DNA of 64,000 nt from Bacillus haynesii (GCF_001969855.1 NZ_MRBL01000017.1:153092-217091), one strand, 5' to 3'; counted from the stretch's first letter, positions 32,077 to 40,800 are shown. Notes: generated by a model from the sequence alone, not told the origin. Made by a program: numbers and translations.

Positions 32077-33069
32077 TCAAAATAATTCCGCAAGTCTTTC
32101 GTAAGACTGCTTCTTATCTTCAAACCGGTAGACGTTAGTCAAAATCATAAACTCATCTGTTTGATATCGTTCAGAGAGCTCGAGCAGTTTTCTTTTGACT
32201 GTTTGAGGAGACCCGATCACCATACGGCTGCGGTTTTGGACAAGTTTCCTTTTATCGGCAGCTGTGTAAACAGCCGATTTCGCCTCCTCAATGCTTGGGA
32301 CAAGACTGTCCAGCCCTTTTTCAACCCTGAGAAGCCATAAATCTTGGCTTAAGCAGAGCTCCTCAGCTTTTTCATCGGATTCCGCACAAACGACGAAAAC
32401 AGCGGCCAAAGATTGAGGGCGTTTAAAGAAAGGAGAAGGCCGAAAGCTTTCACGGTATGATTGAAAGGCGCTACTCCCTCTTGCGGAATTGATGAAATGC
32501 CCGAATACGTATCCCGCTCCCATGTCACCGGCCAATTTCGCGCTGTTTTCTCCCAGCCCTAAAAGCCACACTTCCGGCGGCGAATCCGTCAAAGGGGCGG
32601 CTTTGATTCCGGAATAATCATGTCCGGAAGGGACGGAATCAGTCAGAAAACCCAACAAGTCTTGAAGCTGTCTCGGGAATTCGTCCAGACTTTTATGAAC
32701 CCCGTCTGTCAGCGCCAGCCTCGTTTTGGTTGTGCCTCCCGGAGAGCGGCCGATCCCTAGGTCAATCCTCCTGGGATAAAGGGCTTCAAGCTGTCGAAAG
32801 TTTTCAGCCACTTTAAAGGGACTGTATTGAGGCAGCAGAACGCCGCCCGAACCGACGCGAATGTTCGCCGTCTTTGCCGCAATGTGTGCGATCATGATCT
32901 CGGGAGCGGTGCTGGCAAGTCCCCGTGTGCTGTGATGCTCGGCAAACCAATACCTTTTGTACCCCCATTGATCCGCAAGTTCCGCCAGCTCTGCAGACTG
33001 CTTCACAGCTGAATACGCATCTGAGCCTTTTGATATTGGAACCTGGTCAAGAATGCTGAGCTGCATCAT
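32077..33069 (-). CDS. yceB: LLM-class flavin-dependent oxidoreductase (luciferase-like)
   Basis: The 330-residue TIM-barrel protein is of the bacterial luciferase-like monooxygenase family. Visible motifs are LSILDQVPI at strand 1, YWFAEHHS, RVGSGGVLLPQYSPFKVAENF and RIDLGIGRSPGG. These define the MsnO8/YceB type that binds FMN. The catalysed reaction is unknown; relatives are monooxygenases. Its position next to the yce block matches B. subtilis yceB. The gene is monocistronic and shares a terminator with cwlJ. Confidence 0.85.
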   Translation of the reverse strand: MMQLSILDQVPISKGSDAYSAVKQSAELAELADQWGYKRYWFAEHHSTRGLASTAPEIMIAHIAAKTANIRVGSGGVLLPQYSPFKVAENFRQLEALYPRRIDLGIGRSPGGTTKTRLALTDGVHKSLDEFPRQLQDLLGFLTDSVPSGHDYSGIKAAPLTDSPPEVWLLGLGENSAKLAGDMGAGYVFGHFINSARGSSAFQSYRESFRPSPFFKRPQSLAAVFVVCAESDEKAEELCLSQDLWLLRVEKGLDSLVPSIEEAKSAVYTAADKRKLVQNRSRMVIGSPQTVKRKLLELSERYQTDEFMILTNVYRFEDKKQSYERLAELF

Positions 33070-33247
33070 TTGTCACCGGCCTTCCTTTCGTGTTCCTGTT
33101 CAGTAAGTCAAGCATATGAAAAACAGCAGAAAGGGTCAAATCGAAGAGAGTACGAGAGTCAAAACATGATGAGTCAAAACATGACACCGTTGAAACAAAA
33201 ACGAAATATAAATGTAATATAAATTGGCGCCTATTGTCGAAAATAGA

Positions 33248-33262
33248 TGGTATAATAACGTC
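33248..33262 (+). promoter_or_regulatory. Extended -10 promoter upstream of the CwlO-type gene
   Basis: TGGTATAAT (33248-33256) is an extended -10 element with no good -35 at 17 bp. The predicted leader is about 115 nt. The rest of 33070-33377 is A/T-rich, and I find no well-formed WalR dyad. Confidence 0.5.
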
Positions 33263-33377
33263 TGTACATTAGAAACGGATATATAAATCATAGGTCATAA
33301 GATTCATTTTTTAATAATGTTCAATCGAATTTACATAATGAAAAAACAAGAATACATAAGGGAAAGAGGAGTAGAAA

Positions 33378-34730
33378 GTGAAGAAAAAGGTGTATACGTT
33401 TGGTTTAGCGTCGATTCTCGGAACAGCTAGTCTATTTACCCCCTTTATGAACAACACGGCATCGGCAGAAACATCTCAGCAAAAACAAGAAATTCAGCAA
33501 AAGCGTTCTGAAGTGAATTCAGGCATCGAGAGCAAGCGGAAAGAAATCGCCAAGCTGCAAGACGAACAGAAAAAGCTTGAAACCAAAATCCAAGAGCTTG
33601 ATAAAAAAGCACTTGAAACAAGCAACAAAATCGAAGACAAGGAAAAAGAAAACAAAAAAACGAAAAAAGAAGTGGAAGCTCTGAAAAAAGAAATCAAAGA
33701 AACCGAAAAGCGGATTGAAGAGCGTTCAAAAGTGATTAAAAATCGCGTGCGCAGCCTGCAGGAAAACGGCGGATCCCAAAACTATCTGAATGTCCTTCTG
33801 GGCGCACAAAGCTTCGGAGATTTTATCACTCGTGCAACTGCTGTTTCAACAATTGTTGATGCGGACAAAGACCTGCTTGACGAACAGGAGAAAGATAAAA
33901 ACAAGCTTGAAAAAGCAATGTCTGACTTAAATACAAAACTGGACGAAATCCAAAAAACACTTGCCGATTTAAAAACGCTTAAATCAGATCTTGATAAACA
34001 GCTGAAAGAACAGGCGAACCTTTCTAAGCAGCTGCAAACGAAGCAGGCGGCAGCAGAATCAGAGCTGAGCGATCTGAAAAAAGAAGCGGGCTCTCTGACA
34101 AAAGAAGAAGCCGCTCTTGAACAAAAGCTTAAAGAAGAAAGAGCTGCGGTAGCTGCAGCAGCAAAAGCGAAAGAAGAATCTGCGACTGCTGCTGATTCAG
34201 GGTCTTCATCAAGCTCAAAATCAGGTTCAGTCAGCAAATCTAACGGATCGTCCAACAGCGGTTCTTCAAGCAGCAAGAAAAGCAGCAGCCCGTCAAGAAA
34301 CTACTCTTCCGGTTCTGTTGTAAGCAGCAATGGAAACGCGATTGAAGCTGCCATCAGCACAGGTTCAAGCATCGTCGGCAGATCTCCGTACAAATGGGGA
34401 GGCGGACGTTCTCAAGCTGATATCGACAACCGTCGTTTTGACTGCTCATCATTCGTGCGCTGGGCTTATGCTTCAGCAGGCGTAGAGCTTGGATTCGGTG
34501 CGACAACAAGCACGCTTGTCGGCAAAGGACGAGCTGTCAGCGCGTCTGAAATGAAGCGCGGAGACTTGGTCTTCTTTGACACATACAAAACGAACGGTCA
34601 CGTGGGTATCTATCTTGGCAATGGAACATTCCTGAACGATAACAGCTCACGCGGGGTATCCGTCGATTCTATGAGCAACACGTACTGGAAGAAAGCTTTC
34701 AGCGGAGTTGTCAGACGGGTCGTTGAATAA
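33378..34730 (+). CDS. CwlO-type peptidoglycan D,L-endopeptidase (NlpC/P60)
   Basis: The 450-residue secreted protein has a signal peptide with cleavage near ASA-ETS. Two long coiled-coil segments (about 35-110 and 160-260) include the PcsB-like [21 protein letters not shown] Ser-rich linker (about 275-315) follows, then a C-terminal NlpC/P60 domain with catalytic Cys in [11 protein letters not shown] and His in [10 protein letters not shown]. It cuts D-Glu-mDAP bonds in the wall during elongation. It is closely similar to B. subtilis CwlO, whose coiled coil is controlled by FtsEX. It starts at GTG behind AGAGGAG. In B. subtilis cwlO is elsewhere, so this may be a paralogue. Confidence 0.9.
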   Translation: MKKKVYTFGLASILGTASLFTPFMNNTASAETSQQKQEIQQKRSEVNSGIESKRKEIAKLQDEQKKLETKIQELDKKALETSNKIEDKEKENKKTKKEVEALKKEIKETEKRIEERSKVIKNRVRSLQENGGSQNYLNVLLGAQSFGDFITRATAVSTIVDADKDLLDEQEKDKNKLEKAMSDLNTKLDEIQKTLADLKTLKSDLDKQLKEQANLSKQLQTKQAAAESELSDLKKEAGSLTKEEAALEQKLKEERAAVAAAAKAKEESATAADSGSSSSSKSGSVSKSNGSSNSGSSSSKKSSSPSRNYSSGSVVSSNGNAIEAAISTGSSIVGRSPYKWGGGRSQADIDNRRFDCSSFVRWAYASAGVELGFGATTSTLVGKGRAVSASEMKRGDLVFFDTYKTNGHVGIYLGNGTFLNDNSSRGVSVDSMSNTYWKKAFSGVVRRVVE

Positions 34731-34745
34731 AATATCATACAGAAA

Positions 34746-34779
34746 CAAACGCCGTTCCTGATCGGAGCGGCGTTTTTAT
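34746..34779. terminator. Bidirectional terminator after the CwlO-type gene
   Basis: AAACGCCG and CGGCGTTT flank an inner TCC/GGA pairing and are followed by TTTT. Shared with the convergent ABC permease gene. Confidence 0.88.
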
Positions 34780-34780
34780 A

Positions 34781-35593
34781 TTACAGCGGCAAGTCGCGCT
34801 TTTTAAAGATGAGAATGCTGAGCGCGAAGGCGGCAAAACCCACTGCGGCGAGAACAAGAGACACTTGAGCGATGTCGGCACTCCCGTTCACAATATCGCC
34901 CGGTCTGAATAAAGAGAAAACCGACAGGCTCCTCAGCCATTCCGTTTTTTCGCTTAATTTGCCTAGCAAGTCGAAGCTGAAGAATAAAAACGTGATCCCT
35001 CCGGAAAGTCCGAGGGCCCTTTTTTCATCATTTGAAATGGCCGAAAAGAGGAACGAAATGCCGCCGACTGCAAAGAAGAGCAGAAAGCCGAGCAGGTTCA
35101 GAACGAGAAATCTTGACACATTAAAATCGTAATCACCGCCCAGCATCAAATGGTAGCCAGCCAGTCCGGCCGTTGTCGTCACGGCCATAATAATCAAAAG
35201 ACCTGTCGTTAATACGGCTGCTTGGGTGAAAGCCACTTTGCCGCGCGTTGTCGGTGCAGACAGAATATAGGCCATTGACCCTTGATCCACCAGCTTTGCC
35301 AAAAGCTTTGTCGACAGCATGACAGAGAAGATCGATAAGATCACGATAAAGATTAATCCGTAATATTCTCCGGACATAAAGTCTTCGAGATTCCCCAGTC
35401 CGTTTTCAAACCCAAAAGCATTGAGAAAGCCTTCCGGCATCGATTTGATCATTTTCTCAATATCCTCCGCATTGCCAGCGATGCTTGGATAAATGCCCAG
35501 TATCAAAAGGATATAGAATGCGGAGCCTACTCCGTAGCTCATGATTCCTTTCATGTTTGTTCTCATCATTTGTTTGTACAGGGAGAGGTTCAT
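34781..35593 (-). CDS. ABC-2 type transporter permease
   Basis: The 270-residue membrane protein has six hydrophobic segments in the ABC-2 exporter arrangement: a short cytosolic N-terminus, a first helix near residue 20, a large loop to about 75, then five helices. Its start overlaps the end of the ATPase gene by 4 bp, so the two form an exporter operon. The substrate is unknown. The divergent TetR gene probably encodes the regulator. Such modules often export antibiotics or peptides, but nothing in the sequence fixes this. Confidence 0.87.
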   Translation of the reverse strand: MNLSLYKQMMRTNMKGIMSYGVGSAFYILLILGIYPSIAGNAEDIEKMIKSMPEGFLNAFGFENGLGNLEDFMSGEYYGLIFIVILSIFSVMLSTKLLAKLVDQGSMAYILSAPTTRGKVAFTQAAVLTTGLLIIMAVTTTAGLAGYHLMLGGDYDFNVSRFLVLNLLGFLLFFAVGGISFLFSAISNDEKRALGLSGGITFLFFSFDLLGKLSEKTEWLRSLSVFSLFRPGDIVNGSADIAQVSLVLAAVGFAAFALSILIFKKRDLPL

Positions 35594-36477
35594 TGCGCTG
35601 TCCCCTTTCTGTCATAGTAGTTCATAAAAATTTCTTCCAAGCTTTGTGATGAAGCATCAATGTGCCGAATGTGATATTTGGCGGTTTCTTTAATAAATTG
35701 ATCATGGTTCCCTAAAACGGCCACTTTGACGCGGTTGTCCGTCCGGGACTCGATTTGCAGACCTGAATTCATGAAGGCGGGAATGTCGCCCGTGTTTTCA
35801 AATGTAACTTCAAATACTTTGCGCTGCATCGACTGCAGTTCATGAATATCCTTGACGGCAATGATGATGCCGTCTTTTATAATGGCGGCTCTGTCACAGG
35901 TTCTTTCGATTTCCGGAAAGCTGTGGGAAGACATTAAAAACGTCGTTCCTTTCGCTTTTTCTTCGAGGACGATTTCAATAAACACTTTTTGCATCAGCGG
36001 ATCGAGTCCTGATGTCGGTTCATCAAGAATGATGACTTCAGGGCTGTGCATAAAGGCGGCGACAATCCCGACCTTTTGCTTCATTCCTTTCGACATTTTT
36101 CTGATCGGAGTATGAACATCGAACTGGAGCCGTTCAATGAGTTCATTGCGTTTAGCTGTATCTTTTAAGCCGTGCATGTCTGCCATGAAATCAAGAAATT
36201 GTTTTCCCGTCATGCCTTCGATAAACGCAATTTCTCCGGGGAGATAGCCGATATGCCGCTGAATGTCGCCCTGTTGCTTCAAAACGTCCATTCCGTTTAC
36301 TTTGATGTCGCCATGATCAGGCTTCATAAACCCCATGATATGTCGAATGGTCGTTGATTTGCCGGCTCCGTTCGGCCCTAAAAACCCAAAAACTTCACCT
36401 TTTTGAACATGAAATGAAACATCAAATATACCTTTACCGTTGGAAAACTTTTTCGTAAGCCGTTCAACTGTCAGCAT
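35590..36477 (-). CDS. ABC transporter ATP-binding protein
   Basis: The 295-residue ATPase subunit has Walker A GPNGAGKST, Q-loop GYLPGE, signature MSKGMKQKV, Walker B VIILDEPTSGLDP and the switch His in SSHSF. The C-terminal about 80 residues (VFEVTFENTG onward) form the extra domain common in drug-export ATPases of the BcrA/CcmA class. It energises the adjacent six-helix permease. It is the first gene of the two-gene operon, divergent from the TetR regulator gene with 150 bp between. Confidence 0.92.
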   Translation of the reverse strand: MLTVERLTKKFSNGKGIFDVSFHVQKGEVFGFLGPNGAGKSTTIRHIMGFMKPDHGDIKVNGMDVLKQQGDIQRHIGYLPGEIAFIEGMTGKQFLDFMADMHGLKDTAKRNELIERLQFDVHTPIRKMSKGMKQKVGIVAAFMHSPEVIILDEPTSGLDPLMQKVFIEIVLEEKAKGTTFLMSSHSFPEIERTCDRAAIIKDGIIIAVKDIHELQSMQRKVFEVTFENTGDIPAFMNSGLQIESRTDNRVKVAVLGNHDQFIKETAKYHIRHIDASSQSLEEIFMNYYDRKGTAQ

Positions 36478-36570
36478 GTGACACCTCCAGAAATGAAAAT
36501 TATGAAATAATAATGATTGAAAATTACATAATTGATTTTACGTTCTTATGAACTTTTTTGTCAACGAAAA

Positions 36571-36604
36571 TTAGTGAAATATTTTTATGTTATAATTTCA
36601 TTAA
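36571..36604. promoter_or_regulatory. Inverted repeat over the TetR promoter
   Basis: TTAGTGAAAT (36571-36580) and ATTTCATTAA (36595-36604), with one mismatch, flank 14 bp. The right arm overlaps an extended -10 (TGTTATAAT). This is where an autoregulatory TetR operator would be expected. Confidence 0.55.
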
Positions 36605-36627
36605 GAAAGATAAGTAAGGATGGTTAT

Positions 36628-37215
36628 ATGAACGGATTTGAAAAAAGGGCTTTGCTGATTAAAGAGAAGATCAAAAAGACGGCTTTGGATATGCTCAAAA
36701 CATGGGAGCCAAAGCGCATCCGGATAACCGATATCGCAAAAGAGGCAAATGTATCGCAGGTGACGATTTATAATTACTTTGGAAGCAAAGAAGCGCTCCT
36801 GAAAGAGGTTTTCAAAGATTATATTGATCAGTCCATCAGCGAGTTTGAAGAATATATGAACAAAGATATTTCTGTTAAAGAAAAGATTGAATTGATCATT
36901 TTGCAAAAAAGGGAAGCTAATAAACAGAAGTTCGCTTTAACGGTCATCAAAGAGGTGATGATCGAAGACAGTGAAATCATGGATTATGTGAAGCGGCAAT
37001 ACGATGAAAAAATCATTCCACTTATGCTCCAAATGATTGAAGAGGGTCATCGGACAGGTGAAATCTCTCCTAAAATCACCGCGGAAAGCTTTCTCATCTT
37101 TATGAATATGATCATTGAACATTCAAAAACATTGGGTGAAGCCTTTGAAAAAAACCGACAGTTTACAGAGGAAATGCTGCACATTTTCTTCTATGGCTTG
37201 TGCGGCAGACCGTAG
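36628..37215 (+). CDS. TetR/AcrR family transcriptional regulator
   Basis: The 195-residue product has an N-terminal TetR helix-turn-helix (about 10-60: RIRITDIAKEANVSQVTIYNYFGSKEALL), followed by an all-helical ligand-binding domain with FALTVIKEVM and FMNMIIEHSKTLGEAF. It probably represses the divergent ABC exporter and itself through the inverted repeat upstream. I chose the ATG at 36628 with TAAGGA upstream. The open frame from 36532 would begin inside the promoter and is rejected. The inducing ligand is unknown. Confidence 0.88.
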   Translation: MNGFEKRALLIKEKIKKTALDMLKTWEPKRIRITDIAKEANVSQVTIYNYFGSKEALLKEVFKDYIDQSISEFEEYMNKDISVKEKIELIILQKREANKQKFALTVIKEVMIEDSEIMDYVKRQYDEKIIPLMLQMIEEGHRTGEISPKITAESFLIFMNMIIEHSKTLGEAFEKNRQFTEEMLHIFFYGLCGRP

Positions 37216-37328
37216 ATGTTTGCTTGTAATAAAATTGACATCTCTGTCATTTCTGTGAAACGCTGAAACAATTTCCTTGCTTTTCCGTATATAAGGCAGA
37301 TACAAAAAACGAAAGGATTTACTAAACG

Positions 37329-39224
37329 ATGAAGCACTCCTTTTTCTTTTTTATGTTCATTGCCTTTTTTCTCGTCACAGGTTTTTCTGAAGCAGGCAAA
37401 CCCTTTTCGATCGAGCGGGCTGATATACGCGCAACAGTAAAAGAAAACGGTGATTTAAGCGTAGAGGAAGTTTACAGATACGATTTTAAAGGTTCTTTTG
37501 AAGGGGCGACAAGATCGTTCAGCGAAGAAACCGCGAGCCGCTTGAAGAATTTTAAAGCCTATCTCCTTCCCGATCACCAGAGAAAAGGCGATCAAGCCAT
37601 CCCGTTAAAGACAAAGAAAGAAGACGGGACTTATTTTGCTTATTCGGCATCAAAGGATGAAACGAAACATGTGATGTTTCGCTATGTGATCGAAGATGCC
37701 GCTCAAAAGTTTGAAGATACGTCGATTTTGATCCATTCATTTTACGAAAAGGCAAATACGGATTTCGGCCGCGTAAAGATTGAAGTGCGCCTGCCCGAAT
37801 CGGTAAGGGCACGGGATATTCATGCGTTTTTGCGTGAAAAAGGAAACGGAAAGATTACGAAGGTGAACGATTCATCGGTCACCTATGAGACAGGACTCTA
37901 TCGCGCAGGCACGGGCTCTGAGCTGAGGATATATTTTCCGCAAAGCGCCTTGAAGGAGGCGGTCCGGCACCCTTCTTACCAGACAAAGGATGAACTGCTG
38001 AAGGAGGAGAGAGACGAGGCGAAACGCTACGCTGAGCGGGATGAACGAATTGCCGGGGCTGAAAGGATGATTTTGATATTTTCGGGGATTGTCGGGTTCA
38101 TGGTCATCATGGCTGTCATGCTTTCGTTTTTGAAGAAGAGGCGCCGTGTCATGCTTTCGTTTGAAGAACTCGAGTCCTTTGATCCCGTGCTTGTCGCTTT
38201 TCTTTACAAAAAAGGCCGTTTCACAGACCGCGATCTCCTGGCCGGCATGCTTTCTCTTTATCAGCGGGGATTGGTCACTATGCGGAAGGTGCAGGCTGAA
38301 GAGAGGTTTCTCGACGATCCTAAGGCGCCTGATGATACATACCAATTTGAATTCTCCGGAAGCAAGGCAGATTTGCCAAAGTCTGATCAGCTCTTAATCG
38401 AAAAACTTTTTGAGCAAACGGCTAGCGATACCTATATGTTCAGGCTGGATTCCCTCAGCGGACCGACTGAGGAGGAATGCAAGCACAAGGAGCAGCTGGG
38501 AAAATATGAACGAAAGAGGATCATTCTTCAAAACGTGGTTCAAAAATGGACGGAAAGCGTCAGACAAACGCCTGAATTCAGGGAGCTGTTCCAAGAAAAC
38601 CGCTGGCTGAGAATGCTGTCGCTTTCACTGCTTTCAGTCCATACCGGGCTTCTGCTCTTTATTCTGTATGCAGATGTGGTCCATCAGGCCGGATTCATGG
38701 CGGCTTGCGTCATATTTGGCTTTGCACTGTCGGCGGGCATTGTTCTTGCGAAGTCAAAGCTGTATACGACTCTGTTTTTGGCCGGATTGTTTTTGGCGTC
38801 TGTTTTTACCGACAGCGTTCATACCATTTTGTATTACGGCATATGCGTCGGGCTGTCTATTTTATTAATTGCCTTCATCCCGGCCGTAAAAGAAAACAGG
38901 TATGCCTCCATCTGCCGAAGATCGATTCTTTCCTGGAGAAATCATCTGAGAAAAGAAGATTTGTTCTCAGGGAGAAGCCTGTCTCAAAACGAAAAGACGA
39001 TGATCTATGCAATTGTGCTTGAGGTTGAGGATGAATCAACCGTGTGGTTCAATCAAACAGCAAACAGGCTTGATTACGCTTCCCCTGTACTGGGTATGGC
39101 CGCCGCCGGCTGTTTGCATTATCCGTTTTACAGCTGGCAGCTGCCAGCTTCGCAGCAGCACGCCGATGCATATGATGCAGGCGGTCCCGGAGCGGGCGGA
39201 GGCGACGGGGCAGGAGCTTTTTAA
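37329..39224 (+). CDS. DUF2207 family membrane protein
   Basis: The 631-residue product has an N-terminal signal sequence (FFFFMFIAFFLVTGFSEA), then an extracytoplasmic beta-rich DUF2207 domain to about 235 (IERADIRATVKENGDLSVEE is typical). One helix follows at about 242-265, then a cytosolic segment, then two to four further helices at about 440-520. It ends in a glycine-rich tail (GPGAGGGDGAGAF) as seen in many DUF2207 proteins. Function unknown in Bacillus. The gene is followed at once by a terminator-like stem and repeat copy 2. Confidence 0.82.
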   Translation: MKHSFFFFMFIAFFLVTGFSEAGKPFSIERADIRATVKENGDLSVEEVYRYDFKGSFEGATRSFSEETASRLKNFKAYLLPDHQRKGDQAIPLKTKKEDGTYFAYSASKDETKHVMFRYVIEDAAQKFEDTSILIHSFYEKANTDFGRVKIEVRLPESVRARDIHAFLREKGNGKITKVNDSSVTYETGLYRAGTGSELRIYFPQSALKEAVRHPSYQTKDELLKEERDEAKRYAERDERIAGAERMILIFSGIVGFMVIMAVMLSFLKKRRRVMLSFEELESFDPVLVAFLYKKGRFTDRDLLAGMLSLYQRGLVTMRKVQAEERFLDDPKAPDDTYQFEFSGSKADLPKSDQLLIEKLFEQTASDTYMFRLDSLSGPTEEECKHKEQLGKYERKRIILQNVVQKWTESVRQTPEFRELFQENRWLRMLSLSLLSVHTGLLLFILYADVVHQAGFMAACVIFGFALSAGIVLAKSKLYTTLFLAGLFLASVFTDSVHTILYYGICVGLSILLIAFIPAVKENRYASICRRSILSWRNHLRKEDLFSGRSLSQNEKTMIYAIVLEVEDESTVWFNQTANRLDYASPVLGMAAAGCLHYPFYSWQLPASQQHADAYDAGGPGAGGGDGAGAF

Positions 39225-39229
39225 GTTGA

Positions 39230-39257
39230 AAGGGGCTATCGCAAACGATAGCCCCTT
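39230..39257 (+). terminator. Stem-loop after the DUF2207 gene (flank A of repeat copy 2)
   Basis: AAGGGGCTATCG (39230-39241) and CGATAGCCCCTT (39246-39257) form a perfect 12-bp stem with a 4-nt loop. The T-tract stops after two bases where the repeat starts. Confidence 0.75.
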
Positions 39258-39380
39258 CAGCGTGTCGACAAACCCTCGCATTCGTTGTCAGGCCTGTGCG
39301 TCGGTGCTCACGAATTCCAACATTCGCTGCGCTCCGATGCTCGGCCTTCCTAGACTGCAAGGGTTTTCAATCACGCTGAA
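39256..39380. repeat. Palindromic repeat element, copy 2 (short form)
   Basis: A perfect 9-bp terminal inverted repeat TTCAGCGTG (39256-39264) and CACGCTGAA (39372-39380) encloses about 107 bp. Inside are the same conserved blocks as copy 1 at 7491-7674. The sub-terminal CCCTCGCA and TGCAAGGG also pair, so the whole unit can fold as one long imperfect hairpin. Non-coding. Confidence 0.88.
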
Positions 39381-39384
39381 AGGA

Positions 39385-39426
39385 TGACAAAATCCCAAAA
39401 CTAAAAACCGTTTTGGGATTTTGTCA
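39385..39426. terminator. Perfect 16-bp terminator attached to repeat copy 2
   Basis: TGACAAAATCCCAAAA (39385-39400) and TTTTGGGATTTTGTCA (39411-39426) flank a 10-nt loop. This is the same hairpin and distance from the repeat as at 7678-7717. Confidence 0.9.
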
Positions 39427-39434
39427 ACAATCTG

Positions 39435-39464
39435 AAGGGGCTATCGCAATCGACAGCCCCTTTT
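39435..39464. terminator. Second copy of the GGGGCTATCG stem (flank B); ends the DUF4188 gene
   Basis: AAGGGGCTATCG and CGACAGCCCCTT, with a loop CAAT and a following TTTT. It is nearly identical to the stem at 39230-39257 on the other side of the repeat. It also serves the minus-strand gene ending at 39463. Confidence 0.8.
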
Positions 39465-39945
39465 AACTTATTTCAGATCCCCGCATTCGTTGTTCAGCAG
39501 TCTTGGTTCTGCGGGTGACAGGTTGATGTCCGTAAGCTTTTGCCAAGCCGAACACCGGCATGTTATGGTAAAAAGCCTCATAGCGCCCTTTTGGAATTGT
39601 ATACGTTTCATGATAGATGCCGACAGCTCCTGATGCGGCAGTTTTCTGATAAAAACGGCGCCAAGCCGCCATATGTTTATCACCCTTTGCATATGCTGTC
39701 AAATCTTCGAAAGAACGCCAATATTGAATGAGAAAAATCGTCCTGAAATTGATGAATGATTCCATTGCCAAAAAGCCGAGGTCTTTGTTTTGATGAAGCT
39801 CTTTTATCATAGGGGGCATGGCGGTAAAAACCGGCCACCATTTATGAACAGCATGCCACTTGTTTATTCTCATCCCGATCACAAATACAACGACTTCATC
39901 TCCAGGGGCGGCCGTAAAAGGCTTGTTGATGATCGTTTTACCCAT
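39463..39945 (-). CDS. DUF4188 domain-containing protein
   Basis: The 160-residue cytosolic protein begins KTIINKPFTAAPGDEVVVFVIGMRINKWHAVHKW and has a FLIQYWRSFEDLTAYAKGDKHMAAW motif. It resembles DUF4188 and heme/antibiotic monooxygenase-like ferredoxin folds. The catalytic role is unknown. The start ATG 39945 lies 8 bp inside the end of padR, with GGAAGG upstream, so it is translationally coupled to the PadR regulator gene. Such pairs suggest PadR-controlled response to a small organic toxin, which is an inference from the family only. Confidence 0.75.
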   Translation of the reverse strand: MGKTIINKPFTAAPGDEVVVFVIGMRINKWHAVHKWWPVFTAMPPMIKELHQNKDLGFLAMESFINFRTIFLIQYWRSFEDLTAYAKGDKHMAAWRRFYQKTAASGAVGIYHETYTIPKGRYEAFYHNMPVFGLAKAYGHQPVTRRTKTAEQRMRGSEIS

Positions 39946-40501
39946 TGGTCCCTTCCTTTCCATTCAGCCGGTTGATTGTGGCTTCACACCATTCAATTCC
40001 GGCCGAGGTGGTGCGTTTTCCATAATCCAAAGTGAAAAGCCAGTACTCTCTGTCCTTTGAATGAGAGCTGCATGAAAGAATTGACTGCTCGATTGCTTTA
40101 TATGCCTCAAGCCGTTCTTCAAGCTTTCGTTGGTATTCCTTGACTTTCAAAGCGGTTTTCTCCCGCTCTTCTTCCTTGCTGAAAAACAGCTTCAGCAAAA
40201 ATTCGTTTTTTTCTGAGGCGATGCCATTGATCGGTTCTTCAAGCCAACTCTGCAGCGCTTTTTGACCTTCATCGGTAATCAGGTACTCTTTTCTGTCCGG
40301 CTTTTTGTCCGAGAGCGTTGGAGATGCAGCAGCCCAGCCTGCTTCTGTTAATTGTCGCAGCGCGGGATAAATTTGGCCGTAGCTGATTTTCCAAAAATGA
40401 TTTAAACTTTGGTCGATCATTTGTTTCATTTCGTAACCCGTTCGATAGCCGGCCGTAATCAATCCGAGCAGTGCGTAAGTCGTGTGATTTCTTTTTGTCA
40501 T
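39938..40501 (-). CDS. PadR family transcriptional regulator
   Basis: The 187-residue protein has the PadR winged helix at the N-terminus (YALLGLITAGYRTGYEMKQM, then GQIYPALRQLTEAGW and KPDRKEYLITDEGQKAL) and the C-terminal helical dimerisation domain (Vir-type), including EYQRKLEERLEAYK. It is the first gene of a two-gene operon with the DUF4188 gene. It probably autoregulates through the palindrome just upstream of its ATG (40518-40545). Confidence 0.9.
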   Translation of the reverse strand: MTKRNHTTYALLGLITAGYRTGYEMKQMIDQSLNHFWKISYGQIYPALRQLTEAGWAAASPTLSDKKPDRKEYLITDEGQKALQSWLEEPINGIASEKNEFLLKLFFSKEEEREKTALKVKEYQRKLEERLEAYKAIEQSILSCSSHSKDREYWLFTLDYGKRTTSAGIEWCEATINRLNGKEGTNG

Positions 40502-40517
40502 ACATACCGCCTTTCTA

Positions 40518-40545
40518 TATCTATTTGATATATATCTTTTAGATA
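40518..40545. promoter_or_regulatory. Palindromic operator candidate upstream of padR
   Basis: TATCTATTTGAT (40518-40529) and ATCTTTTAGATA (40534-40545) match at 9 of 12 positions around ATAT. It is 17-44 bp above the padR start, in the expected promoter. Confidence 0.55.
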
Positions 40546-40640
40546 CACTATACCAAACACGATGACTTCGTGCAACGCTACTATTGTCGTCTAAATTTTG
40601 ACCAGGATGAAAAGATGATAAAAAAATATCGAAAAACCGC

Positions 40641-40666
40641 GAAACTTTTCTCTGAATCTTTCCGTA
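40641..40666 (+). promoter_or_regulatory. ECF-type (SigW/SigM-like) promoter of the yceC operon
   Basis: GAAAC (40641-40645), 17 bp spacer, CGTATA (40663-40668). It fits the ECF consensus, though the first T is C and the spacer is one base longer than the SigW ideal. B. subtilis yceC-yceH is known to be driven by ECF sigma factors and SigB. Confidence 0.6.
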
Positions 40667-40690
40667 TATATAGTTAAGCAGGTTAAATAA

Positions 40691-40800
40691 TGATTCATTG
40701 GTCTTGTAGTTGTGAAGATATGAATCACGCTGGCGTGATAATTGGATCTTTCAAACTCTTATTCTCATCCAGCACTGTGATCTTGAAAGTCATGATTCAA
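40691..40800 (+). other. Structured leader of yceC with alternative pairings
   Basis: TGAATCA (40721-40727) can pair either with TGATTCA upstream (40691-40697) or with TGATTCA downstream (40793-40799), directly before the ribosome site. ATCACG/CGTGAT (40724-40739) and CTTTCAA/TTGAAAG (40748-40789) are further stems. A branched or switching leader is possible; this is read from sequence only. Confidence 0.45.

Noticed and set aside
33185..33235. WalR box expected for a cwlO gene
   Set aside because: Only one TGTAAT hexamer is found; the second half at the required spacing is absent.
34195..34330. Serine-rich repetitive DNA that could look like a repeat array
   Set aside because: It is the Ser-rich linker of the CwlO-type protein, with variable codons and no spacer/repeat structure; not a CRISPR.
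39007..39387. 126-codon ORF spanning the DUF2207 end and repeat copy 2
   Set aside because: It is out of frame with the real gene and its remainder is made of the palindromic repeat and terminator.
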